From positions 1 through 40,564 of the forward strand of contig PEYM01000059.1 of assembly GCA_002774365.1 (NCBI GenBank): 40,564 nucleotides of DNA. The letters are read 5' to 3'. How positions within the stretch are numbered: position 1 is the first letter of the stretch; every line of letters begins with the position of its first letter. This DNA is from Candidatus Saganbacteria bacterium CG08_land_8_20_14_0_20_45_16. GTDB lineage: Bacteria; Margulisbacteria; WOR-1; O2-12-FULL-45-9. Shown here piece after piece: positions 1-7,411 of the stretch. The position numbers were made by a program, and so were the translations under genes. Under the pieces are notes generated by a model that was not told the origin of the DNA, searched no databases, and saw nothing but the letters and a program-made list of their open reading frames with translations.

Positions 1-21
1 AAGAAAATATTAAAATAAATA

Positions 22-243
22 TTGATTGTGGGGACAGTAGCCGACAAGCAATTCGCTACAACGCTGTCTTACTTGATAAATATGGCCTCACGAGCATATG
101 AATTGTTTGAAAGTTCCAAAGTCGAGCAGAAACGGCAATTGTTAGGTTTTCTACTTTCGAACTTAACACTAAGGGGCAAAAACCTTGAGTTTACCTTGAA
201 AAATCCATTCAATCCATTTCCCGCTATTCAAAATCGTTCGAGA
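22..243 (+). pseudogene. Serine recombinase, C-terminal remnant
   Basis: The reading frame translates to a stretch like the extreme C-terminus of large serine recombinases (resolvase plus recombinase plus coiled-coil proteins), with the pattern ASRAYELFESSKVEQKRQLL followed by LLSNLTLRGKNLEFTLK and PFN. The catalytic and DNA-binding domains are absent. The frame is closed upstream by a TAA at 16-18, and the window edge lies just beyond it, so either the gene was cut at its 5' side or an earlier part lies outside in another frame. Downstream the open frame runs on into the antisense of the tRNA-Gln gene, giving an LDSNQD-like tail that should not be read as protein homology. The likely history is an integrated element next to a tRNA. 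Identity is by eye from the motif string. Confidence 0.6.
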
Positions 244-317
244 TGGTTGCCGGACTTGGATTCGAACCAAGACTGCTTGCTTCAAAGGCAAGTGACCTAC
301 CATTAGTCGATCCGGCA
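244..317 (-). tRNA. tRNA-Gln (anticodon UUG)
   Basis: The reverse complement folds as a full tRNA. The 7-bp acceptor is TGCCGGA with TCCGGCA, the discriminator is A, and CCA is encoded. The D-arm contains GG. The anticodon stem is CTTGC/GCAAG with loop CTTTGAA, giving anticodon UUG. The T-arm is CTTGG TTCGAAT CCAAG. It lies 3' of the LbH/ackA/apbE gene group on the same strand but has its own promoter at 332-360. Confidence 0.95.
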
Positions 318-331
318 AGGTTAACGTAATT

Positions 332-360
332 AGTATATCAATCAAACAGTCTGCTTGTAA
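332..360 (-). promoter_or_regulatory. Promoter of tRNA-Gln
   Basis: On the minus strand there is a TTACAA (-35, 355-360), a 17-bp spacer and a TATACT (-10, 332-337), 14 bp before the mature tRNA 5' end. The -35 lies inside the 3' end of the LbH gene, so the tRNA can be transcribed independently. Confidence 0.6.
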
Positions 361-1154
361 AGATCGCGGAATGATTGTTCCAACATAGGCGTAATACCGA
401 AACCCCGCCGCCCCATAACGATTTTCGCGGTTTTGATAAACTCGTCAAATTTATATTTATCTTTTGTCCCCCAACTAAAATTGGGCACATACTTCGGCGT
501 CACCCCTCCCCCAAAAACACTGGCCCCCACCCCGATTACAGCGCCGGTAGTAATTAACGTCCCAATCCCTGTCTTGGCATGATCGCCGATAAAACAGCCG
601 ACAAACTGCTCGCCAGAATCAATTTCCTGGCCGTTAACCGGGACTTTAACCGTGCCGTAATTATTTTTTAAATTAGAATTAGTTGTCCCTGCCCCCAGGT
701 TCACCCACTCACCAATATAGGAATGGCCAATAAAACCATAATGTCCTTTATTGGAATACCCATGAAAAATTGAGTGAACAACCTCTCCGCCCACCCGGCA
801 CTCAGGGCCGATTGAAAGCGGCCCACGCAAGTTGGCCCCAGCTTTGACAATTGTTCCTTTGGCAAGGTAGATAGGCCCAGACCTTGCGTCAAGCACGGCA
901 TAGGGCTCTATCTCTGCCCCCTTTTCAATTAAAATATTTTGCTCGTTTAAAAGAACAACCGAAGGGTGAACCTTCCCCCAGCACCCAGTACCCAGCACCC
1001 TAAAATCAGCCTCCAAGTCCTCTTTTAAGTTCTTGATCAAGTCCCAAGGGTAATCAATTTTCCGCTCTAGATGGTCAGCCAACGTTCTCGCCCCGCACCG
1101 CAGCTGGGCAACCTCTCGCAGATAAGTCAAAGGATAAAAATTCTCTTTTTTCAT
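342..1154 (-). CDS. GlmU-like left-handed beta-helix transferase, internally shortened
   Basis: This 270-residue protein belongs to the GlmU-like family of UDP-GlcNAc diphosphorylase / glucosamine-1-phosphate N-acetyltransferase proteins. Family hallmarks are the N-terminal FYPLTYLREVAQLRCGARTL, then YPWDLI, and hexapeptide beta-helix signatures GPIYLAKGTIVKAGANLRGP, VVHSIFHGYSNK, GFIGHSYIGEWVNLGAGTTN and GCFIGDHAKTGIGTLI. In the members I recall (about 390-420 residues) the N-terminal motif and YPWDLI are separated by roughly 130 residues of nucleotidyltransferase-like domain. Here they are joined almost directly, so the nucleotidyl-transfer part is missing while the acyltransferase-type helix is intact. 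The ATG at 1154 is preferred because GAGGG lies upstream and the family N-terminus begins there. A GTG at 1175 would overlap the ackA stop by 4 nt. A heptamer repeat at 977-1000 writes the VLGTGCWG stretch. Confidence 0.75.
   Translation of the reverse strand: MKKENFYPLTYLREVAQLRCGARTLADHLERKIDYPWDLIKNLKEDLEADFRVLGTGCWGKVHPSVVLLNEQNILIEKGAEIEPYAVLDARSGPIYLAKGTIVKAGANLRGPLSIGPECRVGGEVVHSIFHGYSNKGHYGFIGHSYIGEWVNLGAGTTNSNLKNNYGTVKVPVNGQEIDSGEQFVGCFIGDHAKTGIGTLITTGAVIGVGASVFGGGVTPKYVPNFSWGTKDKYKFDEFIKTAKIVMGRRGFGITPMLEQSFRDLYKQTV
977..1000. repeat. Heptamer array CCCAGYA x3 (in CDS)
   Basis: Three consecutive 7-bp units CCCAGCA, CCCAGTA, CCCAGCA and a trailing CCC. They lie in frame in the LbH gene, on the strand opposite to coding. 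It is one of the family of degenerate heptamer arrays found throughout the window. Confidence 0.8.
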
Positions 1155-1171
1155 AAGTTGTCCCTCGCCGC

Positions 1172-2425
1172 TCACACCTCATCCCCAGCACGCAATCCCG
1201 ACTCCCTAGTACCCAGTCCCTTTTTTTTATACTTCGGGTCTTCAAAAGAGTACTTAAATTTTGTGTGCATATCATAGCGCCCCTGAAGGATTGCCACAAC
1301 ATCCTCAATAAAAACCAGCTCTTCATCTGTTGGAATGACAAAAATCTTAACAGGTGAATCATCAGTTGAGATCAAGCTTTCCGTCTCGCCATCACGCGCT
1401 TTCTCGTTTCGCTTATGGTCGATTTTGATCCCAAATCGTCCCATCTCATGAAGCACCCGCTCCCTTAAGCCCCAATTACGCTCGCCAGCCCCGGCAGTAA
1501 AAACAATGGCATCAACATGGCCCAAGGCTGCCAGGTAAGCGCCAAGATACTTTCTTAAACGATAAGCCTCGATCTCAATTGCCAGTTGGGCCCGCTTGTC
1601 GCCTTCGGCCGCTGCCCGATCAATGTCCCGCCGGTCAAAATATTTTCCAGTAATGCCTAGCAACCCAGACTTCTTGTTCAAAATTGAACCGATCTCATCA
1701 ACATAAAATCCCTCTTTTTCAATCATAAAAAGAATAATGGCTGGGTCAATGTCACCAGAGCGAGTCCCCATCACCGCGCCCTCAAGCGGGGTCAAGCCCA
1801 TGCTGGTGTCAACCGAAACACCTTTTTCAATCGCAGCAATACTGACCCCATTACCAATGTGCATGGTGATTAAATTGGCCTCGGCCGGCTTTTTATCCAG
1901 TAAGACTGCGGCGCGACGCGAAACATAAAGGTGTGATGTCCCGTGAAAACCATAGCGCCGTACCCCGTACATACCATACCATTCATAAGGCACAGCATAC
2001 AGATAAGAATGCTCGGGCATTGTTTGGTGAAAAGCAGTATCAAAAACCGCAATATGCGAAATGTTGGGCATCACCTGTTGGGCTGCTTCTATGCCAGCAA
2101 TATTTGGCGGGTTGTGGAGGGGGGCCAAATCCTTAACACTCTTAATTGCCTCTAAAACCTCGGCATCAATTAAAACCGAGCTCTTAAATTTTTCGCCACC
2201 ATGGACAACCCGATGCCCAACCGCTGAAATCTCGCTTAAGCTCTTAAGGACAGCAGAGCTGCCAGTGGTCAATTTATCAATGATCTGTTCCAGCGCGGTC
2301 TTATGGTCAGGATACTCCTGGCCAATCCGCTCAATCATGCCTTTGGTAATAACACGGCGCTCTTCCCACGAATAGAGCTGGTATTTAACTGATGAGCTAC
2401 CGCAATTTAGAGCTAAGATTATCAT
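1172..2425 (-). CDS. ackA: Acetate kinase
   Basis: AckA interconverts acetyl phosphate + ADP with acetate + ATP in the cytoplasm. Signatures are NCGSSSVKYQL at the N-terminus, VGHRVVHGGE, FDTAFHQTMPEHSYLYA, RRYGFHGTSHLYV, MHIGNGVSIAAI, SMGLTPLEGAVMGTRSGDIDPAI and the near C-terminal VFTAGAGERN. The start is placed at the ATG at 2425 (MIILALNCGSSS) because GGGGA sits 5 nt upstream; an ATG at 2437 lacks a ribosome site. The protein has 417 residues. The usual end (about EDVVAILQG) is followed by some 35 extra residues, the last part written by a heptamer array at 1183-1220. It overlaps apbE by 29 nt upstream and adjoins the LbH gene downstream. No pta is visible. Confidence 0.95.
   Translation of the reverse strand: MIILALNCGSSSVKYQLYSWEERRVITKGMIERIGQEYPDHKTALEQIIDKLTTGSSAVLKSLSEISAVGHRVVHGGEKFKSSVLIDAEVLEAIKSVKDLAPLHNPPNIAGIEAAQQVMPNISHIAVFDTAFHQTMPEHSYLYAVPYEWYGMYGVRRYGFHGTSHLYVSRRAAVLLDKKPAEANLITMHIGNGVSIAAIEKGVSVDTSMGLTPLEGAVMGTRSGDIDPAIILFMIEKEGFYVDEIGSILNKKSGLLGITGKYFDRRDIDRAAAEGDKRAQLAIEIEAYRLRKYLGAYLAALGHVDAIVFTAGAGERNWGLRERVLHEMGRFGIKIDHKRNEKARDGETESLISTDDSPVKIFVIPTDEELVFIEDVVAILQGRYDMHTKFKYSFEDPKYKKKGLGTRESGLRAGDEV
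1183..1220. repeat. Degenerate heptamer array at ackA 3' end
   Basis: Successive 7-bp units CCCCAGC, ACGCAAT, CCCGACT, CCCTAGT, ACCCAGT, then CCC. It encodes the GLGTRESGL part of the extra acetate kinase tail and ends just before the downstream start codon. Confidence 0.7.
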
Positions 2426-3185
2426 AAGTTTCCCCATTCTTATCTACGATAAATACGCCAACCCTCAGTTTAGCAGCTAAGGCTAAACCCTTGGCCGGAC
2501 CAAGCACAAAAATCGCGGTTGACAGCGCGTCTGCCAGGGCCGCGTCTTTCCCCACCACCGTCACACTCAAACATTTATCGGCCAGCTGGCCGGTCCGCGG
2601 GTCAATAATATGACCTAAGCGCTCATATTGGCCAGAAGTCGCAAGCGCCTCTCCATTGTTTAAAATTATTTGCTTAAAAAAGCACTCGGTTTCTTTGGTC
2701 CGCGGGTCCAAAACCCCGATCTTCCAACCGTCGCCAATTACCGCGATCGACGAACGCATATCAATTATAGCACGTTTAATTCCCTTGTTCAGTAAGAGCT
2801 GGCGCGCTTTTTCTACGGCATATCCCTTGCCAATGCCGCCTAAGTTCATCTGACCAGCAAACTGAATATCAAAGCCCCCGCCTGACAACTCATTAATCCT
2901 GGCCGACAATTCAAGAATCTCTTTGATCTCTGGTAGGTTATCGTAAGGATGGATATTGTTGATGGCGCTCTCAGGCTTGTGCCAATCAAACATCCCTTCG
3001 AGCCGCCGCATTTCAGCCAAGGCTTGATCAATAAGGCTGGCGGCATTTCTACCAGTGACCTGAAGGCGCACAGGGGTCCCCATAATAAAAGCTGTTTTTT
3101 CAACTTGCGGCTCTCGCTTCACCAAGATAACAACAAGTAAGGCCACAAAAATTGCCGCGGCAAGTATTTTGAGGAAAAGTTTCAT
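2397..3185 (-). CDS. apbE: FAD:protein FMN transferase (ApbE family)
   Basis: The ApbE family attaches FMN covalently to threonine or serine of flavoproteins such as NqrB/RnfG. Here residues 5-22 form a membrane or lipoprotein-less signal segment (FLKILAAAIFVALLVVILV). The catalytic part contains MGTPVRLQVTG, MNLGGIGKGYAVEKA (flavin-binding GGIGKGYA), ALATSGQYER, HIIDPRTGQ and a late DALSTAIFVLG, in family order. The chosen ATG at 3185 gives 262 residues, compact for the family (about 300-350). An upstream ATG at 3227 would translate the AT-rich promoter region and is unlikely. The gene is divergent from pyrB and first in the apbE-ackA-LbH group. An Rnf/Nqr target gene is not in the window. 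Confidence 0.9.
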   Translation of the reverse strand: MKLFLKILAAAIFVALLVVILVKREPQVEKTAFIMGTPVRLQVTGRNAASLIDQALAEMRRLEGMFDWHKPESAINNIHPYDNLPEIKEILELSARINELSGGGFDIQFAGQMNLGGIGKGYAVEKARQLLLNKGIKRAIIDMRSSIAVIGDGWKIGVLDPRTKETECFFKQIILNNGEALATSGQYERLGHIIDPRTGQLADKCLSVTVVGKDAALADALSTAIFVLGPAKGLALAAKLRVGVFIVDKNGETYDNLSSKLR

Positions 3186-3208
3186 AACAGTCAAATATAT
3201 GATATAAT
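3181..3208 (+). promoter_or_regulatory. Promoter of pyrB (divergent region)
   Basis: A perfect TATAAT at 3203-3208 is preceded by a weak TTCATA at 3181-3186 with a 16-bp spacer. The start codon of pyrB is 24 nt beyond the -10, leaving a short leader with no obvious Shine-Dalgarno or attenuator. Confidence 0.5.
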
Positions 3209-3232
3209 AAATAAAATTAATTAACAATCGAC

Positions 3233-4174
3233 ATGAACAAGGTCAAAACGATCGCTAAAAAAGATCTCCTCGGGCTCAAGGATCTTTCCATTTCTGAGAT
3301 TAAATTAATTCTAAACACTGCCCGCTCCATGAAAGAAGTCGCGGCCCGGCCAATCCCTAAAGTCCCTACCCTGTTAGCCAAACACATCATCACCCTTTTT
3401 TACGAGCCAAGCACTAGGACCCGGACCTCTTTTAACATGGCAGCTAAGATCCTTTCGGCTAACGTCACAAATGTCGCTATTTCGTCCAGCAGCGTTTCTA
3501 AAGGCGAGAACTTGATCGATACTGTCAAAAACCTTGAGGTTATGGGCTGCGACGCGATCATTATCCGCCACAGCATGGGTGGAGCACCGCACCTGGCAGC
3601 CAAAAACTGCCAATCATCAGTTATCAATGCTGGCGATGGTTTTAACGAACATCCCACCCAAGGCTTGCTTGATATTTTCACTATGCAAGAAAAAAAAGGC
3701 GATCTAAAAAACAAAAAGGTCCTAATTGTTGGGGACATTGCTCATTCGCGGGTCGCCAGGTCAAACATTTGGGGCTTAAAAAAGCTGGGGGCAGAGGTGG
3801 TGGTGGTCGGCCCGCCAACAATGATCCCTGTTGGCCTTGAAGCAATGGGAGTCAGGGTTTCTTGTGATTTTGACGCTGAGATTCGGGACGCTGATATTAT
3901 TAACATGCTCCGCATCCAAAAAGAGCGCCAGGAAAAAGGTTTATTCCCTTCAATTGAAGAATATGCCAAACTTTTTGGCCTGAATGCCGAGCGCATGAAA
4001 AAAGCACCCAAGGATGTTGTTGTCATGCACCCGGGTCCAATTAACCGCGGGATTGAGATCACCTCAGAAGTTGCTGATGGCTCAAACAATGTTATCTTAG
4101 AACAAGTAACCAATGGTGTCGCTGTCCGCGCCGCTATCCTCTTTCTCCTGCTTAGCGGCAAGAATTCAGATTAG
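3233..4174 (+). CDS. pyrB: Aspartate carbamoyltransferase catalytic subunit
   Basis: PyrB condenses carbamoyl phosphate with aspartate in pyrimidine synthesis. The 313-residue protein has the carbamoyl-phosphate loop FYEPSTRTRTSFNMA, the SSVSKGENLIDT segment, HPTQGLLDIFT and MHPGPINRGIEI, all in the expected order and at normal length. The ATG at 3233 follows a clear -10 element. It stands alone: no pyrI or pyrC adjoins it, and its 3' end overlaps the convergent rnhB by 9 nt, with no terminator visible between them. Confidence 0.96.
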   Translation: MNKVKTIAKKDLLGLKDLSISEIKLILNTARSMKEVAARPIPKVPTLLAKHIITLFYEPSTRTRTSFNMAAKILSANVTNVAISSSSVSKGENLIDTVKNLEVMGCDAIIIRHSMGGAPHLAAKNCQSSVINAGDGFNEHPTQGLLDIFTMQEKKGDLKNKKVLIVGDIAHSRVARSNIWGLKKLGAEVVVVGPPTMIPVGLEAMGVRVSCDFDAEIRDADIINMLRIQKERQEKGLFPSIEEYAKLFGLNAERMKKAPKDVVVMHPGPINRGIEITSEVADGSNNVILEQVTNGVAVRAAILFLLLSGKNSD

Positions 4175-4768
4175 CTCCGCCACTGGCGCAAAGCTCCTGC
4201 GATGGATCGGGCATGGCCCATATTTTTTCAGCAGCCGAAAATGTTCCCGGGTCCCATACCCCTTATGGCCAGCAAAATTATACTGTGGATGCTTAAGGTG
4301 ATAGCGGAGCATAATTCGATCACGCGTAACCTTGGCAATAACCGAGGCCGCGGCAATTGAGGCACACAAGGCATCCCCATCAATGATCGCCTGCTGCGGG
4401 ATTGCTAGCTTCTTAAGACTGCTTCGTCCATCAATCAGCAGATAGTCCGGCTTAAAGCCAATGGCCTTGACAGCTTTTTCCATGACCAAGGTATTGGCCT
4501 GGCCAATCCTTAAGCGGTCAATCGTCTTATGGCTAACTTCTGCCACCCCAACTGCTAACGCCTGCTCTAAAATCAAACCATAGAGTTGTTCGCGTTTTTG
4601 TTCGCTGAGAAGCTTTGAATCGTTTAAGCCTGGCAAACGGCTGTGAGGCAGCAAGATCACAGCCGCGGCCACAATCGGGCCGGCCAAAGGCCCCCGGCCA
4701 GCCTCATCAATACCAGCAATAAATTGCCAGCCCTGACGCCACAAAGCTGTCTCAAAATCAAAGTCCAT
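4166..4768 (-). CDS. rnhB: Ribonuclease HII
   Basis: RNase HII cleaves RNA in RNA-DNA hybrids and single ribonucleotides in DNA. The 200-residue protein carries the family metal site DEAGRGPLAGP near residue 20, then LLIDGRSSL and GDALCASIAAASVIAKVTRDRIM, and the C-terminal HKGYGTREH. It is the last gene of the rpsP-trmD-rplS-lepB series, 26 bp after lepB. A weak TAAGAT -10 lies 6 nt before the ATG, so a leaderless internal transcript is possible. Confidence 0.95.
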   Translation of the reverse strand: MDFDFETALWRQGWQFIAGIDEAGRGPLAGPIVAAAVILLPHSRLPGLNDSKLLSEQKREQLYGLILEQALAVGVAEVSHKTIDRLRIGQANTLVMEKAVKAIGFKPDYLLIDGRSSLKKLAIPQQAIIDGDALCASIAAASVIAKVTRDRIMLRYHLKHPQYNFAGHKGYGTREHFRLLKKYGPCPIHRRSFAPVAELI

Positions 4769-4794
4769 GGAGTTATCTTAGCGCGCAGCCAGGC

Positions 4795-5322
4795 CTAGAG
4801 CAAGCCAAACTTACTTAGCGGCCAGAGCCGTAGAAAGGCAGGACCAATAAAATTTGCTTGGGGTAGAAACCCCCAGAAGCGGCTGTCAGCAGAAACAGGG
4901 CGGTTATCGCCAAGAACAAGATAATTGCCTGGCGGAATTACCACTGGCCCAAAATCAGCATAGTCTTGATTGAGTTGATGGTGCTCATCAATTTTTTTGC
5001 CATTGATATAAACAGCACCGCTTTTAAGCTCAAAAGCCTCGCCTGGCAAGCCCATGACCCGCTTGATCAAATCGTTCTTTTCCTGGGACCTGGCTGCCAG
5101 CGGCAACACTTGTCGAAAAACCACCATCTCTTGCCGTCTTGGCTGACGAAAGTGATAAGCCACTTTATTAACTACGATCCGCTCATTAATGTTTAAGGTG
5201 GGCTCCATTGAACTTGAGGGGATCCAAAAAACCTGCAGAAAAAAAGCCCTGATGATCAGGGCCAAAATAAAAGCAACAACAATTGTTTCTGTCCAATCAA
5301 AGAACCAGTTCTTTATTCGCAC
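4795..5322 (-). CDS. lepB: Signal peptidase I
   Basis: This membrane serine/lysine protease removes signal peptides after Sec or Tat export. One N-terminal membrane helix spans about residues 13-32. The catalytic serine is S38 in PSSSMEPTL and the general-base lysine is K87 in LIKRVMGLPGE. The later GDNRPVSADSRFWGFL is the family's box E. At 175 residues it is of the short bacterial type. The ATG directly abuts the rplS stop codon, so translation is probably coupled. Confidence 0.95.
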   Translation of the reverse strand: MRIKNWFFDWTETIVVAFILALIIRAFFLQVFWIPSSSMEPTLNINERIVVNKVAYHFRQPRRQEMVVFRQVLPLAARSQEKNDLIKRVMGLPGEAFELKSGAVYINGKKIDEHHQLNQDYADFGPVVIPPGNYLVLGDNRPVSADSRFWGFLPQANFIGPAFLRLWPLSKFGLL

Positions 5323-5706
5323 CTAATTGGTCCCTGGCAAGGCACCTTCAGTTGCAACCACTTTTTCCTCTGCAACTTTAGTTGCTCTACTACCCACCCG
5401 ACCACGTAAATAATGCAGCTTTGCCCGGCGTACCCTGCCTTTTTTAAGCACCTGAATAGAGTCAACCCTAGGCGAGTGCAAAAGATAGAGCTTTTCAACT
5501 CCAATTCCTTGAACAATCTTGCGCACCACAAAGGCTTCTCTAGCCCCAGGTCCTTGACGCTTAATAACAATCCCTTCAAAACCTTGCAACCGCTCTTTTC
5601 CACCCTCCACAATCTTGGAAAAGACTTTGACCGTATCGCCAACCTTAAACTCTGTAATATCTTTTTTTATCTGTTTGCTCTCTATTTCATTAATTATTTT
5701 GCTCAT
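5323..5706 (-). CDS. rplS: Ribosomal protein bL19
   Basis: bL19 sits at the 30S-50S interface. The 127-residue sequence has the standard KVGDTVKVFSKIVEGGKER, LQGFEGIVIKRQGPG and the C-terminal VRRAKLHYLRGR, followed by a short acidic tail. GAGG lies upstream of the ATG. It follows the PF09936 methyltransferase after about 40 bp containing heptamer-like repeats. Confidence 0.97.
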   Translation of the reverse strand: MSKIINEIESKQIKKDITEFKVGDTVKVFSKIVEGGKERLQGFEGIVIKRQGPGAREAFVVRKIVQGIGVEKLYLLHSPRVDSIQVLKKGRVRRAKLHYLRGRVGSRATKVAEEKVVATEGALPGTN

Positions 5707-5722
5707 CTTAATCCTCTCAATC

Positions 5723-5766
5723 TCCTAAATACCTAAAGGGCCACAGGCCTAACGACCTAACAACCG
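5723..5766. repeat. Heptamer-like CCTAAxx array
   Basis: Units built on CCTAA (CCTAAAT, CCTAAAG, GGCCTAA, CGACCTA and variants) fill the rplS/methyltransferase spacer, with 7-8 bp spacing. Less regular than the other arrays. Confidence 0.45.
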
Positions 5767-6303
5767 ATCTAATATTATAGCACACGCTGACCTGACCGAC
5801 AAGTGATTATAGTCGCCAGGACCCACAATTGGCGCCAAAACCAGGTCAAAATTACTAAAATATTCATCCACTATCCCCCAACCTGTACCAAGAACTATGA
5901 GATACGAGTCTTGCGAATTTCTAAGCTCCAATTTCAAATCTTCGAATTTCGCCCCCCCTTGTGGCTTAGCCGATGTCCCAACTATAATTGGCTTCTTCCC
6001 CTCTTTTTTGGTGACATCTTCAACAGCTTGCTCAAAGGTTTCTTTAATAGAGATCAGCTTAAACGCCTCGGCCCTGGTCCAATTAAACTCCAGGCTTTCC
6101 TCATCAGACCAAAAATCAAGCATCCGTTGAGCAAAGGCCCTTTGGGCCGGCAAGGGATTAACTACATAATATTTTTTCACGCCATAAGTCACAGCCGCGC
6201 GCGCAATATCGTGCAGGTCAAAGCCAGTAATGCAGGTTGAAACAATCATTTGGCGTTTGTTATAGACAGGGTGATGCAAGAGGGCCAAATAAACATTAGC
6301 CAA
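5749..6303 (-). CDS. SPOUT-type RNA methyltransferase (PF09936 family)
   Basis: This 184-residue protein matches the SAM-dependent RNA methyltransferase family often encoded between trmD and rplS. Features are the N-terminal VYLALLHHPVYNK, TGFDLHDIARAAVTYGVKKYYVVNP, IIVGTSAKPQ, YLIVLGTGWGI and a C-terminal LAPIVGPGDYNHLSVRSA like the knotted SAM site of SPOUT enzymes. The RNA target is not known to me. The start codon is TTG at 6303, overlapping the trmD stop by 8 nt, with GGAGG about 10 nt upstream inside trmD. A heptamer-like array (about 5911-5951) writes the KFEDLKLELRNSQ stretch before the SAM motif. Confidence 0.85.
   Translation of the reverse strand: MANVYLALLHHPVYNKRQMIVSTCITGFDLHDIARAAVTYGVKKYYVVNPLPAQRAFAQRMLDFWSDEESLEFNWTRAEAFKLISIKETFEQAVEDVTKKEGKKPIIVGTSAKPQGGAKFEDLKLELRNSQDSYLIVLGTGWGIVDEYFSNFDLVLAPIVGPGDYNHLSVRSACAIILDRLLGR
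5911..5951. repeat. Degenerate heptamer array in methyltransferase gene
   Basis: Units TTGCGAA, TTTCTAA, GCTCCAA, TTTCAAA, then an 8-bp TCTTCGAA and TTTCG. All end in AA at a 7-bp step. They are in frame in the PF09936 gene. Confidence 0.55.
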
Positions 6304-6964
6304 GTAAGTCAGGCCTCCGCTCTTTTGTTAATTTTAAGGCTTGCTCCTGCCGCCACTTCTCGATTGCCTTATGATTTCCGGACAAAAGGACCTCGGGAAC
6401 TTTTTTTCCTTCAAATTCTGGCGGTTTGGTGTAGCTGGGATAGTCAAGCAAGCTGTTACTAAACGAATCATTAATAACAGAGTCCGCTTCTTTGACTACG
6501 CCAGGAATATAGCGCGCCACAGCATCGATTAAGACCATCGCGGGCAGTTCGCCGCCGGTTAATACATAGTCGCCAATCGAAATCTCCTCATCAACATAAT
6601 CAAGCACCCGCTCATCCACCCCTTCATAATGCCCGCAAATAAGGATTAAATGCTTTTCATTAGCTAACTCTTGGGCCTTTTTTTGCGTAAGTTTCGCTCC
6701 ACGAGGTGACATCAATATAATACGACTATCGAATTTCGAATTTCGAATTTCGACTGCTCGTTTCACCACATCCACCCTCATCACCATCCCAGCTCCGCCG
6801 CCATAGGGTGTATCATCTACTGTTTTATGTTTATCTGTGGCAAAATCGCGGATATTGACAAGATTAAAACTTAAAAGGCCCGCGTCGCAGGCCTTTTTAA
6901 GTAAACTTGTTGAAAGTGGTCCCCGAAACATTTCAGGGAAAAGGGTTAGAAGATCAAACTCCAC
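6296..6964 (-). CDS. trmD: tRNA (guanine37-N1)-methyltransferase
   Basis: TrmD methylates G37 of tRNAs reading CNN codons and prevents frameshifting. The 222-residue protein begins FDLLTLFPEMF and contains TPYGGGAGMVMR, ILMSPRGAKLTQ, ICGHYEGVDERV, EISIGDYVLTGGELPAMVLIDAVAR (SAM knot) and YTKPPEF. The start is the GTG at 6964: AGGAG is 4-5 nt upstream and the family starts there. The ATG at 6979 would lie inside the ylqD 3' end. A heptamer array (6723-6757) writes VEIRNSKFDSR, just between the substrate loop and the SAM region where the family normally has a short variable linker. Confidence 0.96.
   Translation of the reverse strand: MEFDLLTLFPEMFRGPLSTSLLKKACDAGLLSFNLVNIRDFATDKHKTVDDTPYGGGAGMVMRVDVVKRAVEIRNSKFDSRIILMSPRGAKLTQKKAQELANEKHLILICGHYEGVDERVLDYVDEEISIGDYVLTGGELPAMVLIDAVARYIPGVVKEADSVINDSFSNSLLDYPSYTKPPEFEGKKVPEVLLSGNHKAIEKWRQEQALKLTKERRPDLLG
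6723..6757. repeat. Heptamer array CGAATTT in trmD
   Basis: Five 7-bp units: CGACTAT, CGAATTT three times in perfect tandem, and CGACTGC. All share CGA. The array is in frame in trmD. Confidence 0.85.
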
Positions 6965-7388
6965 GGATCTCCTGTACAATCCCGTCTTTAACTATGATCT
7001 CAGCGCCGCCAACCTTGCGGTAAAGGTTATCGCCAATCTCAACATTGACCGGCCCTTCCAGCGGGCCCTGAACAAATTCTGAGCCTAGCTCCAGCTTCTT
7101 GGCCTCTTCGATCTTCATGAGTAAATCTGACTTGGCTGCTGCTTGCTTATTGCGCTCTTCTTCAACCTGGTGCTTAAAGGCCGCGGCTTTTTGCATTAAG
7201 CCTTTTTTCTTCAATTCTTCCAGATAAGCCTTGCCCCGTTCAGTAATTTGGGAAGATTGATTCTCAATATTCCCAATCGCTCGCTCTAATTCTTTGACTA
7301 AATTTACCTTAAAAGCCTCGGTCACAATCGCCTTCACCATAACAACTCTTTTCAACTCAACTGCACTGCCTTGTGATTTTTCTGCCAT
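6954..7388 (-). CDS. ylqD: YlqD family protein
   Basis: A 144-residue protein resembling YlqD (PF11068), which in Firmicutes and cyanobacteria lies in the same operon. The first about 50 residues (KRVVMVKAIVTEAF) are followed by a long charged alpha-helical section (about 55-100) rich in E, K and Q, and a C-terminal beta-rich part ending IVVKDGIVQEIR-like. Function is unknown. It has a strong AAGGAGGG ribosome site and overlaps trmD. It occupies the place where rimM usually stands. Confidence 0.75.
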   Translation of the reverse strand: MAEKSQGSAVELKRVVMVKAIVTEAFKVNLVKELERAIGNIENQSSQITERGKAYLEELKKKGLMQKAAAFKHQVEEERNKQAAAKSDLLMKIEEAKKLELGSEFVQGPLEGPVNVEIGDNLYRKVGGAEIIVKDGIVQEIRGV

Positions 7389-7411
7389 GTTTAACCCTCC
7401 TTAAAATAAAA

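Noticed and set aside
244-306. Protein-like tail LDSNQD at the end of the first plus-strand reading frame
   Set aside because: It is the antisense translation of the tRNA-Gln gene, a known false homology, and not part of the recombinase.
3209-3232. Attenuator or riboswitch before pyrB
   Set aside because: The leader after the -10 is only about 20 nt, too short for such a structure.
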